Assembly (NCBI GenBank): GCA_002492295.1
Contig: DKYC01000166.1
Location: forward strand, 5,257 to 47,490
DNA from: Lachnospiraceae bacterium UBA7110
Lineage (GTDB): Bacteria > Bacillota > Clostridia > Lachnospirales > Lachnospiraceae
DNA length: 42,234 bases
Direction: 5' to 3'
A program made the position numbers and the translations under genes. Positions 33,604 through 40,945 of the stretch are shown one piece after another (position 1 is the stretch's first letter; the number at the start of each line of letters is the position of its first letter). The notes under the pieces are model-generated. The model was given only the letters and a program-made list of their open reading frames with translations, was not told the DNA's origin and did no database searches.

Positions 33604-34474
33604 AATTCTTTATTGCCTCAATCACTTTTCCAATATCTTCATTGATACAGACAGACTGTTTTACGATTTCTTTTGGGCAGGAAGACTCCCCATAGTTGAC
33701 ACACACATAAACTGCTTTTGGATTTTGTGCTGTCATTTTCCAAAACGGATACTTAATAATTACCGGTGTATTCGCACCAACGCCCAGTTCTAAAAATAAA
33801 ACATGCAGATTTTTGTGACCACGTATAAAATCATCATAACGCCCTGAAGCTTCATACCATCCCTCATCCTGTACAAAGGTGTCGTCACACCGCAGGTTCA
33901 TCGTCATTGATGCGCCACAGACAGGGCATTTCGGAATCAGCTCAGATGGTACTTTCATATCTTTTTGCTCAGCAGCCATCCGGCGGACCATATTTTCATT
34001 ATCATATGTTTTATCATGGCAGGCCTTGGAACACTGCCACAGTCCATAATCCCCCTGCGTATAAAACAACCGCTTCTTGTCAAAACCGGCAAGCTGAAAC
34101 TGATGATCGACATTGGTGGTGAGCACAAAGTAATCCTTATCCTTGATAATTTCCAGCAAGTCAGTATAGGGTTTTCCGATACCGGCATCATAACGGTTTA
34201 CCAAAATATGCCTCGACCACCACGCCCAATATTCTTCCAAAGTATCATAGGGGTAAAAACCGCCGGAATACATATCCTTGATTCCGTATTTTTTATGAAA
34301 ATCAAAAAAATATTTTTCAAACCGTTCTCCACCATAACTCATTCCTGCAGAGGCAGACATTCCCGCACCCGCTCCAATCACAATGGCATCCGCTGTTTCC
34401 ATTTCATTTTTCAGTTTTTGGATTTGCTCCGAGTAATTCCCGGTAAAGTTGATAGTCATTTTCCTTGAAAACAT
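33602..34474 (-). CDS. SirTM (class M sirtuin), protein ADP-ribosyltransferase
   Basis: Sirtuin-fold protein of 290 residues. The NAD-binding loop is GAGAGMSASAGMSYGG (34-49). The active site reads TTNVDHQF (Asn at 121) and YTQGDYG (Gln at 140) in place of the catalytic His of deacetylating sirtuins, with Arg at 195 in NLRCDD. This Asn-Gln-Arg set is the hallmark of SirTM enzymes that ADP-ribosylate proteins. Zinc Cys pairs are C148/C152 and C183/C186. The ATG at 34474 has GGAGGTGATATTCA before it, which makes a 71-base overlap with the upstream macrodomain gene; an internal ATG at 34459 with AAGGAAA is an alternative. Studied SirTMs modify a lipoylated GcvH-like protein; no such gene is visible here. 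Confidence 0.92.
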   Translation of the reverse strand: MFSRKMTINFTGNYSEQIQKLKNEMETADAIVIGAGAGMSASAGMSYGGERFEKYFFDFHKKYGIKDMYSGGFYPYDTLEEYWAWWSRHILVNRYDAGIGKPYTDLLEIIKDKDYFVLTTNVDHQFQLAGFDKKRLFYTQGDYGLWQCSKACHDKTYDNENMVRRMAAEQKDMKVPSELIPKCPVCGASMTMNLRCDDTFVQDEGWYEASGRYDDFIRGHKNLHVLFLELGVGANTPVIIKYPFWKMTAQNPKAVYVCVNYGESSCPKEIVKQSVCINEDIGKVIEAIKN

Positions 34475-35198
34475 TGAATATCACCTCCATCCCACTACCT
34501 GTCTGTGCTCTGTATTCTTTGACTGTTTTCACTGCAATTTCTGCCGCCTTATCATTTGGAAAGCGAAACTCTCCCGTGGATATGCAGCAAAAAGCAATAC
34601 TTCGCACACCGTTTTCCTCTGCAAGCTCCAGGCAGGAACGGTAGCAGGAAGCAAGTAGCTCCTTGTCTTTCCCTGTCACCCAACCTTGAATAATCGGGCC
34701 AACTGTATGCAGAATATATTTGCATGGGAGGTTGTATGCCGGCGTAATCTTTGCTTTACCGGTTTTCTCTTCATGCCCCTGCTTTTCCATCAGATTGGCG
34801 CAGGCAGCCCGGAGCTGGACACCGGAAAATGTATGAATGGCGTTATCAATACAACCGTGACAGGGACAAAAACAGCCCAACATCTGGCTGTTTGCCGCAT
34901 TGACAATTGCGTCACAGCGAAGTGTCGTGATATCCCCCTTCCAAAGATAAATGCCATCCTGTACTGGAGTTAAGTCAGCAAGAGCAGTAATGCCTTTCTT
35001 TTCGATTTCCTCCTGCAGATAAGCATCCTGTATTTCCAAAAATGCGGAAGTCACCGCCGCCGGCATACGAACATTAAAAAGAGATCGCAGCAGATTTTTT
35101 TGTTCCTGTTCATCTGCCGGAATTCCCATGCCTGCATACTGCTGCTGCTCATGGAGCAGTCCTTTTATTAAATAAATTCTCCGTTCTTTCTGCGTCAT
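34404..35198 (-). CDS. SirTM-linked macrodomain ADP-ribosyl hydrolase
   Basis: Protein of 264 residues. A helical N-terminus (about 1-75) precedes a macrodomain: GDITTLRCDAIVNAANS (88-104), LGCFCPCHGCIDNAIH (107-122) and the phosphate loop CCISTGEFRFP (194-204). The Cys/His cluster at 109-116 fits the zinc-dependent macrodomains that occur with SirTM and remove the ADP-ribose which SirTM adds. GGAGGGGCAGCT precedes the ATG, and that start overlaps (ATGA) the stop of a 37-residue Cys-motif frame. With SirTM it makes a writer-eraser pair for reversible ADP-ribosylation, known in pathogens to respond to oxidative stress. Confidence 0.93.
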   Translation of the reverse strand: MTQKERRIYLIKGLLHEQQQYAGMGIPADEQEQKNLLRSLFNVRMPAAVTSAFLEIQDAYLQEEIEKKGITALADLTPVQDGIYLWKGDITTLRCDAIVNAANSQMLGCFCPCHGCIDNAIHTFSGVQLRAACANLMEKQGHEEKTGKAKITPAYNLPCKYILHTVGPIIQGWVTGKDKELLASCYRSCLELAEENGVRSIAFCCISTGEFRFPNDKAAEIAVKTVKEYRAQTGSGMEVIFNVFKENDYQLYRELLGANPKTEK

Positions 35199-35308
35199 AG
35201 CTGCCCCTCCCCAGTTACAGCCTTTTGCGGACAGACTGACCTACAATTTCCGCAATATAAGCAGGTTAGCACTGTGAGCGTTCTCTTTAATTCTGTTGCA
35301 GTCATCAT
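35195..35308 (-). CDS. 37-residue mini-ferredoxin-like protein
   Basis: A short frame of 37 residues whose centre is CLYCGNCRSVCPQKAV, a perfect CxxCxxCxxxCP motif for one 4Fe-4S cluster. The start is ATG at 35308 (or 35305), preceded by AAGGGGGAAGAA. Its stop overlaps the macrodomain start in ATGA, so the two are probably translated in series. A promoter with TTTACA and TATAAT lies about 105 bases upstream. It is far shorter than normal ferredoxins (55 residues or more), so it could be a real small Fe-S protein, a leader that couples translation, or the tail of a deleted ferredoxin. Confidence 0.6.
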   Translation of the reverse strand: MMTATELKRTLTVLTCLYCGNCRSVCPQKAVTGEGQL

Positions 35309-35370
35309 TTCTTCCCCCTTATCTTCAGATATGATTTAGAAAGCTCCGTAAGCAAAATATTTTGAGAGAC

Positions 35371-35406
35371 TCACGCTGCATCGTTGGAGCCGCCTGTATG
35401 AAGCCT
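35371..35406 (-). pseudogene. possible C-terminal scrap of a flavodoxin
   Basis: A 12-codon stretch reads RLHTGGSNDAA and then stops. It resembles the C-terminal segment of flavodoxins in this region (compare GLHIGGSSVSEAE at 39104-39223). Too short to be sure; it lies in the leader of the mini-ferredoxin/macrodomain operon. Confidence 0.25.
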
Positions 35407-35414
35407 TTGTCTGT

Positions 35415-35443
35415 ATTATACAAAATCAAGTTTCCACTGTAAA
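35415..35443 (-). promoter_or_regulatory. promoter of the mini-ferredoxin/macrodomain/SirTM operon
   Basis: On the minus strand TTTACA (35443-35438), a 17-base spacer, and TATAAT (35420-35415). The -35 overlaps the end of a decayed flavodoxin gene. It predicts a leader of about 100 bases before the mini-ferredoxin start. Confidence 0.7.
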
Positions 35444-35764
35444 GTAAGCACAATATTGTGCCCTAGTTACCAAAGGGAAACCATTGGATTTTCCACAGTC
35501 TTCCAGATTCAAATATTTGACCAGCATCCTGTAATACGCTTCCAGCACTTCAAACGTCCAACTGTCACTATTCCACACAACAGATAGACAATACATCCTT
35601 TGCAGGGTAACACTTACATGCGCTGCATTGATTCTTTTGACGGTATGGTCCTGCTCCTTCGCACCGCGTATAAAGTTTTCCGCATGGTGGGCAGAGGAAC
35701 CGTTGTTATTAGGACTGCCCATAAGTACCGCAATTTTATCTTCAGTATCATCTCCATATTCCAA
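35426..35764 (-). pseudogene. decayed flavodoxin/FMN reductase-like gene with internal deletion
   Basis: About 112 codons. The N-terminal part reads KIAVLMGSPNNNGSSAHHAE, the phosphate loop of iron-sulfur flavoprotein/NADPH-dependent FMN reductases, which normally have 180 or more residues. The text breaks off after RINAAHVSV, and a C-terminal-like LEAYYRMLVKYLNLEDCG follows, so the middle of about 70 residues is missing. There is no ATG in frame at the 5-prime end (the frame opens with TTG) and no ribosome site. The C-terminal tail is not family-like. It is most likely non-functional. Confidence 0.65.
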
Positions 35765-35795
35765 CCATGTTTCCCGTTTTTTGTATACCGTGTGA

Positions 35796-36554
35796 TTATT
35801 TCAGCACTCCATACTGTTCATCAGCTACTGGTTCCAACCATTCGTTGGAGCTGTTTTCTCCGGGAACCTCTACGGCCAAATGGGAAAACCAGCTGTCGGG
35901 GGAAGCGCCGTGCCAGTGCTTCACGCCCACGGGAATGTTGATGCAGTCACCAGGCTTCATCTCCACGGCACCCTTTCCCCACTCCTGGTAATAACCACGT
36001 CCTGCCACACAGATAAGGATCTGTCCGCCGCCCTTATCGGCATGATGGATATGCCAGTTGTTCCGGCAGCCCGGTTCAAAGGTCACATTAAAGATTCCAG
36101 CCTGCTCCGTAGAAACCGGCGCAAGGTAACTCTGTCCGGTAAAATATTGCGCAAATCCATCATTTGGTTTTCCGATTGGAAAAATCATGCTGTTCTCATG
36201 GGCTGTTTTCGCATCCGTCGCTTCCACCTCCCCATTCCATACTTCTTTTGCCATGTTGAACACAGCCCAACCCTTCGGCCATCCGGCATAAAAAGCCGTG
36301 TGAGTAATGATTGCTGCCATCTCCTTCTTTGTTACCCCTGCTTTCTTCGCATTCTCCAAATGAAACTTTAGTGAAGAATCCGTCACTCCCGAAGACATCA
36401 GCGCTACCACAGTGATGATACACCGGGTTTTATGGTCAATGTCATGGTTGTTCCAGTTTTCTCCAAACAATACATCATCATTATAATGCGCAAATTCAGG
36501 TGCAAAATTTCCAAGTGCGGTTCTTCCCGCCGTCTGTATAATCTTTTCCATCAT
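35796..36554 (-). CDS. carboxymuconolactone decarboxylase-like protein fused to a cupin
   Basis: Protein of 252 residues. Residues 1-105 are a carboxymuconolactone decarboxylase/AhpD-like domain (DHKTRCIITVVALMSSGVTD and the helix AIITHTAFYAGWPKGW; the redox Cys pair of true AhpD is absent). Residues about 125-245 are a cupin barrel (FNVTFEPGCRNNWHIHHA, then GDCINIPVGVKHWHGA) with metal-binding His residues. The fusion is common in gut anaerobes next to flavodoxins and aldo/keto reductases, where a role against reactive quinones or aldehydes is often guessed. Start is ATG at 36554 or the next codon; AAAGGAG lies about 11 bases upstream. Confidence 0.88.
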   Translation of the reverse strand: MMEKIIQTAGRTALGNFAPEFAHYNDDVLFGENWNNHDIDHKTRCIITVVALMSSGVTDSSLKFHLENAKKAGVTKKEMAAIITHTAFYAGWPKGWAVFNMAKEVWNGEVEATDAKTAHENSMIFPIGKPNDGFAQYFTGQSYLAPVSTEQAGIFNVTFEPGCRNNWHIHHADKGGGQILICVAGRGYYQEWGKGAVEMKPGDCINIPVGVKHWHGASPDSWFSHLAVEVPGENSSNEWLEPVADEQYGVLK

Positions 36555-36668
36555 TTATAACCATACTCCTTTCTCAACGTGCGAATTTGTGCTTCCAAGC
36601 ATAAACTTTGTGTAAACTGAATAATTTCAATTGAAAGAATGCAATTCTTTCAACCTGTTCTCCCTTCT

Positions 36669-37145
36669 TTACAATACGCTTTCCGCCCATGTTTTCATTT
36701 CCGTATTGGAAACTCCGTTTAACAGTTTTCCTGCCATCAGTTTTGCACCGGGACAGCTCTTTTCCAGTCCCTCATTTGTCTTTCCCATGCCACTGCCGCC
36801 AGAGGTTGCAAAGGGAATGATGGTCTTACCGGAAAAATCATAACTTTCCAAAAAGGTATTAATAATGGTTGGAGCCACATACCACCAAATGGGAAAGCCC
36901 ACGAAAATAACATCATAGGCAACAATATCGGCGTCCGTATCTGCCAGTGCCGGACGCCCGGATTTGTTGTTCATTTCCACACTGCTGCGGGATTTTTTGT
37001 CCATCCAGTCCAGATCCGCATTGGTATACGGAACCGCAGGTCTGATTTCATACAGATCCGCTCCCACAGTCTTCGCCAGATTCCTTGCAGTCACTGCAGT
37101 TGTACCGCTTGCAGAAAAATAGGCTACTAAAATTTTCTTGCTCAT
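36669..37145 (-). CDS. flavodoxin
   Basis: Flavodoxin of 158 residues. FMN phosphate-loop sequence YFSASGTTAVTA opens the protein; DADIVAYDVIFVGFPIWWYVAP and FATSGGSGMGKTNEGLEK mark the rest of the fold. It carries low-potential electrons. It is of the class without a separate N-terminal membrane segment. TCAGGAGGAATCTTT precedes the ATG. It is closely related to the lipoprotein flavodoxin at 39228-40013, so the locus has had several flavodoxin paralogues. A tandem 19-bp duplication lies in its upstream region. Confidence 0.93.
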   Translation of the reverse strand: MSKKILVAYFSASGTTAVTARNLAKTVGADLYEIRPAVPYTNADLDWMDKKSRSSVEMNNKSGRPALADTDADIVAYDVIFVGFPIWWYVAPTIINTFLESYDFSGKTIIPFATSGGSGMGKTNEGLEKSCPGAKLMAGKLLNGVSNTEMKTWAESVL

Positions 37146-37174
37146 AAAGATTCCTCCTGAAATAATTTATTATA

Positions 37175-37212
37175 TTTTTCTCTTCTTGAAAAATTTTTCT
37201 CTTCTTGAAAAA
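37175..37212. repeat. tandem 19-bp duplication
   Basis: TTTTTCTCTTCTTGAAAAA occurs twice without a gap (37175-37193 and 37194-37212). Each copy has TTTTTC and GAAAAA as an inverted pair around seven bases. It lies 30-67 bases upstream of the flavodoxin start, so it could be a double operator or a recent slippage duplication. Confidence 0.75.
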
Positions 37213-37288
37213 CGCTGCTCTTGCATTCTTCTTATGTGAAGCTTTAGAATTTCTCTGTCTGTGTCTTTTACTGGCTTAGAAATTCTCT

Positions 37289-38458
37289 TCACATTATTAC
37301 CTGAAAGTTTTTCCACTTCCCAGACTTTAACCTCAGGAAAAAGACCACTGCCCGGAGTACCCAGTCGCAGACCATGGCAACGGCAATTCCAATAACGCCC
37401 ATATCAAAGACAATACCCAGCAGCCATGATAAGAACAGCCGCACGGCAAGAGTAGAGACAACGGAAACCACCATTGTATATTTCACATCCCCGGCTGCTC
37501 TCAGACCATTGCTCAATGCACCGGAAAAGGGGAAAACGGCTGCATTAAATACGTTGTGAATCAATACCAGCCAAATGACAAGCTGCTTTGTTTCCGGTTC
37601 CAATGCGTATACCCTGAGAAACAGAGGCGTCAGCAGGAAAATTAGAAGATTCCATGCAGATGACAACAGAAGCGTAATGCGGGTCAGTTTTTTGAAAAAG
37701 TAGTCTGCAGCATCCGAATCTCCATTTCCCATACACTGTCCAATCACCGTGATAAAAGCCGGTCCCATAGCAACTCCCGCCAGCGCCGCCATGGACCAAA
37801 TACTCTGCGCCACGCCGTTTGCGGCAATCTGATAAGTTCCAAACAAGGCCACAATACTGGAAAGGACCACCTTTACTAGCTGAAAGACACCATTTTCCAA
37901 ACCGTTTGGTACGGCAATTCCCAAAATCTGCTTCATGGCCGCACCGTTCCACCTGAAAATCCATTGCCACCGATAAACCACCCCGTTTTGCCTCCTAAAA
38001 CACAGTACTGTAATGATTGCAGCGGAAAAAACTCTGGCAATCAGGGACGGCCATGCGACACCTGCCACTCCGGCATGAAGGATAAATACGCCAATGAGGT
38101 TGCCGGTGATATTGATTACGTTGGAGACTACCGACAGGTACATGGTTATATCCGTTTTTCCAAGACTGCGATAGATTGCTGCACCGGAATTGTATACGGC
38201 CAGCGCAGGATAAGAATAAGCGGAAATCCTAAGATAAGTCACACAGGCCGCCATCACATCCGGCTCCACCCTGCCGAACAGCAGCCGCAGAAGCCACTCG
38301 CCGCCAAGCAGCACAAGCGCCGAGATGATAACGGAAAACCCGGTGGAAAACAGCAGAAGCTGACTTGCCGATTCCCCAGCATCCTCCATAGCCCTGCGCC
38401 CGATATACTGGCTAATCACCACGGCGCCGCCGGAAGCCAAAGCGGTAAAAACCCGCAA
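37289..38458 (-). pseudogene. MATE-family efflux gene lacking its start
   Basis: About 389 codons matching the MATE family from the second helix onward: ASGGAVVISQYIGRRAMEDA, then SYPALAVYNSGAAIYRSLGKTD and AGVAMGPAFITVIGQCMGNG. Full-length MATE pumps have about 450-460 residues, so roughly the first 65-70 residues (helix 1 and part of 2) are gone. The open frame begins with TTG inside the adjacent DUF4405 gene and has no ribosome site. The two genes share 38412-38458 in different frames, so a deletion has joined them. The remainder is otherwise intact, which suggests a recent event. Confidence 0.75.
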
Positions 38459-39086
38459 AAACCCAAAATCCCATCATCGCTGCATATTCCAAAATAACTG
38501 AAAACATACCCTGCTCATAATCGAAAAATACAAATTCATTCTCCAGGAACATATAAGAAACTATATCCTTCCGGATAAAGCAGAGCAGCCCATATCCCGC
38601 AATCAGCACAGCTGCCAATCGTAAAACCCACACAGATAAGCCAGGCAGTGTCCTGCCCTTTGATAATCTGCCAAACATTCCTGTAACCATTCCCCAGTGC
38701 ATACCCAGATGGAAGCTCATCAGCACAAACCCCCAGTAAGAGGCTGCCATGTGCATACTTCTTGCCGTTGCCATGGGACCGTGAATCGAAAATGGGGCAA
38801 ATACATGACGGGACATAACAATTCCGCTATATCCAAGACACAGCATGGAAAGAAGGACACTGAAATTAACGGTTGTCTGAATAATCCGTAACAATCTGTA
38901 TTGTCCTTTAAGCACATTACCGTACCACCTGATATTCAGGATATTGTGTGCAATGAACAGCACAAGCATCCCTGCCCCAAACCACTCATGAAGCGCCTGC
39001 CCGGTAATCTGATAGGCCATCAGACCAAGCAGCAATGCCGTCATTAGAATGTCAATTCCCATCTTCAGATACATTTTTACTCCCAT
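38412..39086 (-). pseudogene. DUF4405-like membrane protein gene, 3-prime end joined to MATE sequence
   Basis: About 224 codons with four or five hydrophobic helices, including His-containing segments (ALHEWFGAGMLVLFIAHN, SMHMAASYWGFVLMSFHLGMHWG) like heme-binding DUF4405 proteins. The family-like text ends at EYAAMMGFWVFAGFY; the last residues RFGFRRRRGD are read from MATE sequence in a different frame. The protein may still be made and fold, since the loss is only at the very end. Start is ATG at 39086 or 39074 (GGGAG five bases upstream of the second). Functional role unknown; respiratory or redox membrane function is a guess. Confidence 0.65.
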
Positions 39087-39103
39087 GGGCTGTCAATCCT
39101 TTC

Positions 39104-39223
39104 CTATTCTTCTGATAATCCCAATTCTGCCACTCTCTCGTTTACTCGGTTCTCCGCTTCGGATACACTGGAGCCGCCAATGTGAAGCCCGTCAAGAACC
39201 GTGGCATCAGACTTCTTTTTTGC
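39104..39223 (-). pseudogene. C-terminal remnant of a second flavodoxin
   Basis: Just after the stop of the lipoprotein flavodoxin, a 39-codon frame contains DATVLDGLHIGGSSVSEAE and ends ELGLSEE before a stop. This matches the end of the paralogous flavodoxins. It lacks a start and the whole FMN domain, so it is the leftover of a tandem copy removed by recombination. Confidence 0.6.
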
Positions 39224-39227
39224 TTAA

Positions 39228-40013
39228 TTATTCCTCCAAATTCAGGTCAAGACTGTTTACCCATTCCATGACTGTATCCTGAGAGTCGCTTCCGTTCAGG
39301 CGGTGTCCTTCCATCCATGTGGCACCGCTTGTAAGCTGTTCCAGATTGGTTGCGCTGGAGCCCACGCCGCTGCCGCCGGAAGTACAGAAGGGAACCACTG
39401 TCTTACTAGAAAAATCATAGCTTTCCACAAAGGTGCTGACGATTCTCGGTGCCTCTCCCCACCAAATGGGATAGCCGATAAACACAATATCATACTGGTC
39501 AATATCCGCCACAGATCCGGAAATCCCCGGACGAGAGGTTGGGTCATTCATTTCAATAGTAGAACGGCTGTTGTTGTCATTGTAATTCAAATCTGCATCT
39601 GTGTAGGGCGCTTCGGGAATAATCTCGTAAATATCTGCATTCAGACCCTTTGCAATATGTTCCGCAACGCCTTCCGTTGTACCTGTCGCAGAAAAATAAG
39701 CTACAAGCACTTTGTTCCCCTGTGTTTCAGGAAGCCCTGCATTTTCTATGTCACTTACATTGACGTTTTCTGACTGACCTGCATTCTCCGTTTGTGTCCG
39801 CGCGTCGCTGGTTTGTGTCTGTATGTCATCGTTTGCACTGCTTTCTGCCTGCGCATTGTCGTCAGTACTGTTCGCTGAATCATTCCCTGTTTCATTTTTT
39901 ATAGCATTTTTTTCTGTGGAAGAGCGTTCCATATCACCTGCAGAGTTACCACAGGCTGCAAGACAAAAAATCATAATAAGGGAAAGTAAAATTGTAATCT
40001 TTTTTTTCATCAT
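39228..40013 (-). CDS. secreted flavodoxin lipoprotein
   Basis: Protein of 261 residues. A signal peptide with lipobox LAAC (about 1-21) is followed by a low-complexity Ser/Thr/Asn/Gln/Asp/Glu linker to about 95, then a flavodoxin domain: VLVAYFSATGTTEGVAEHIA (FMN loop), DIVFIGYPIWWGEAPRIV, and PFCTSGGSGVGSSATNLEQL. An outward-facing flavodoxin on a lipid anchor points to extracellular electron transfer or redox chemistry at the cell surface. Start is ATG at 40013 or the next ATG; ACCTGGAGGTATTTT precedes. It is followed by a flavodoxin remnant and the DUF4405 gene. Confidence 0.9.
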   Translation of the reverse strand: MMKKKITILLSLIMIFCLAACGNSAGDMERSSTEKNAIKNETGNDSANSTDDNAQAESSANDDIQTQTSDARTQTENAGQSENVNVSDIENAGLPETQGNKVLVAYFSATGTTEGVAEHIAKGLNADIYEIIPEAPYTDADLNYNDNNSRSTIEMNDPTSRPGISGSVADIDQYDIVFIGYPIWWGEAPRIVSTFVESYDFSSKTVVPFCTSGGSGVGSSATNLEQLTSGATWMEGHRLNGSDSQDTVMEWVNSLDLNLEE

Positions 40014-40031
40014 AAAATACCTCCAGGTTTT

Positions 40032-40412
40032 TTATAGTGCTAATGAGAATGTAATATCTTTCCTGCTGTCAAGGCTGTCAAATACGGAAAAATCGGAAGT
40101 AACCCACCCGATGGGAATCACATCTGCCGAAAAATTAGGATGGTCTGTCTGTGCATAAAAAACAGCCATATTGTAATGCGCCTCGCAGTAGGTAATATTA
40201 CCGTTTTCAAAATGTTCCGGATAGAAATCCACGCCGCCGTAATATTCCCTGCCGCCGTATCCAAATACAGAAATCGTCAGCGGAAAATACCCTTTTCCAA
40301 TCCATCTCTAGAGCTTCCAAAGTTTTGCCCTCCGCTGCCTGTTCCTGATTTCCGCAGGCAGCCAAAGAGCATACCACCAAAAAAGAAAGTAATGAAGTAC
40401 TTGTTTTTTCAG
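40032..40412 (-). pseudogene. frameshifted cyclophilin-like lipoprotein gene
   Basis: In one frame the 5-prime part reads SLLSFLVVCSLAACGNQEQ, a lipoprotein signal with lipobox. Near 40310 the gene-like text moves to another frame and reads FPLTISVFGYGGREYYGGVD, then ENGNITYCEAHYNMAVFY, ending at 40032. The second part resembles the end of small cyclophilin-like fold proteins often found with flavodoxins. GGAGG lies before a CTG where an ATG would be expected, with a six-A run that may have lost a base. The middle section is too short. Most likely non-functional. Confidence 0.5.
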
Positions 40413-40765
40413 GCTTGTGCGCCTCCTTTTCTTATTTCATCAACCATGTAATCCAATCTGTCCAAACACTGCTGTTTCCGGTGTATCTCTTCCATCAGTT
40501 CGCACCTCTGTTTTCTGATAATCCTGATTTGTTCTGCCTTATTTGTTGTTTTTCTGCGGAGCAGCTGCAGATATCCTTGCAGTACCTCGACTCCCATACC
40601 TGCCTCCAGCAGGTCATGGATGATACTCACTTTATGAATTTCGTCCTCGGTATAATCAGGTACGCCATCCACAAGTGCTTCATACAAGATTAGCCTGTTT
40701 TCTTCATAATAGGTCAGTTTCTCCATACTGATACAGAACCGCTCACTTGCTTCTTTTAATGTCAT
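40409..40765 (-). CDS. MerR-family transcriptional regulator
   Basis: Regulator of 118 residues. A MerR helix-turn-helix and wing occupy residues 1-70 (MTLKEASERFCISMEKLTYY, then DYTEDEIHKVSIIHDLLEAGM), followed by a coiled-coil dimer helix to about 110 (EQIRIIRKQRCELMEEIHRK). No extended effector domain follows, so it is a short redox- or electrophile-type MerR. GATTGGAGGGTATCA precedes the ATG. It stands at the head of the flavodoxin group and probably controls it. Its stop is within a few bases of the decayed lipoprotein gene. Confidence 0.88.
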   Translation of the reverse strand: MTLKEASERFCISMEKLTYYEENRLILYEALVDGVPDYTEDEIHKVSIIHDLLEAGMGVEVLQGYLQLLRRKTTNKAEQIRIIRKQRCELMEEIHRKQQCLDRLDYMVDEIRKGGAQA

Positions 40766-40945
40766 TGATACCCTCCAATCTTACAGATGTCAGGTTTTAC
40801 CAGCCATTCTTATATCAACAAACGCTGTCACGTTTGGCAGCCCGGTTTATTGTAAAAAAATAAGTACCGCCAGAAAATCTTTTCCCTGACTGCACTTATA
40901 TTTTAAATGAATATTTCTTCTATATCAAATACCTTGTTTTTATAC

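Noticed and set aside
33602..34474. Annotating the sirtuin as an NAD-dependent deacetylase
   Set aside because: The catalytic His is replaced by Gln (YTQGDYG) and a macrodomain gene is coupled to it, which fits SirTM ADP-ribosyltransferases instead.
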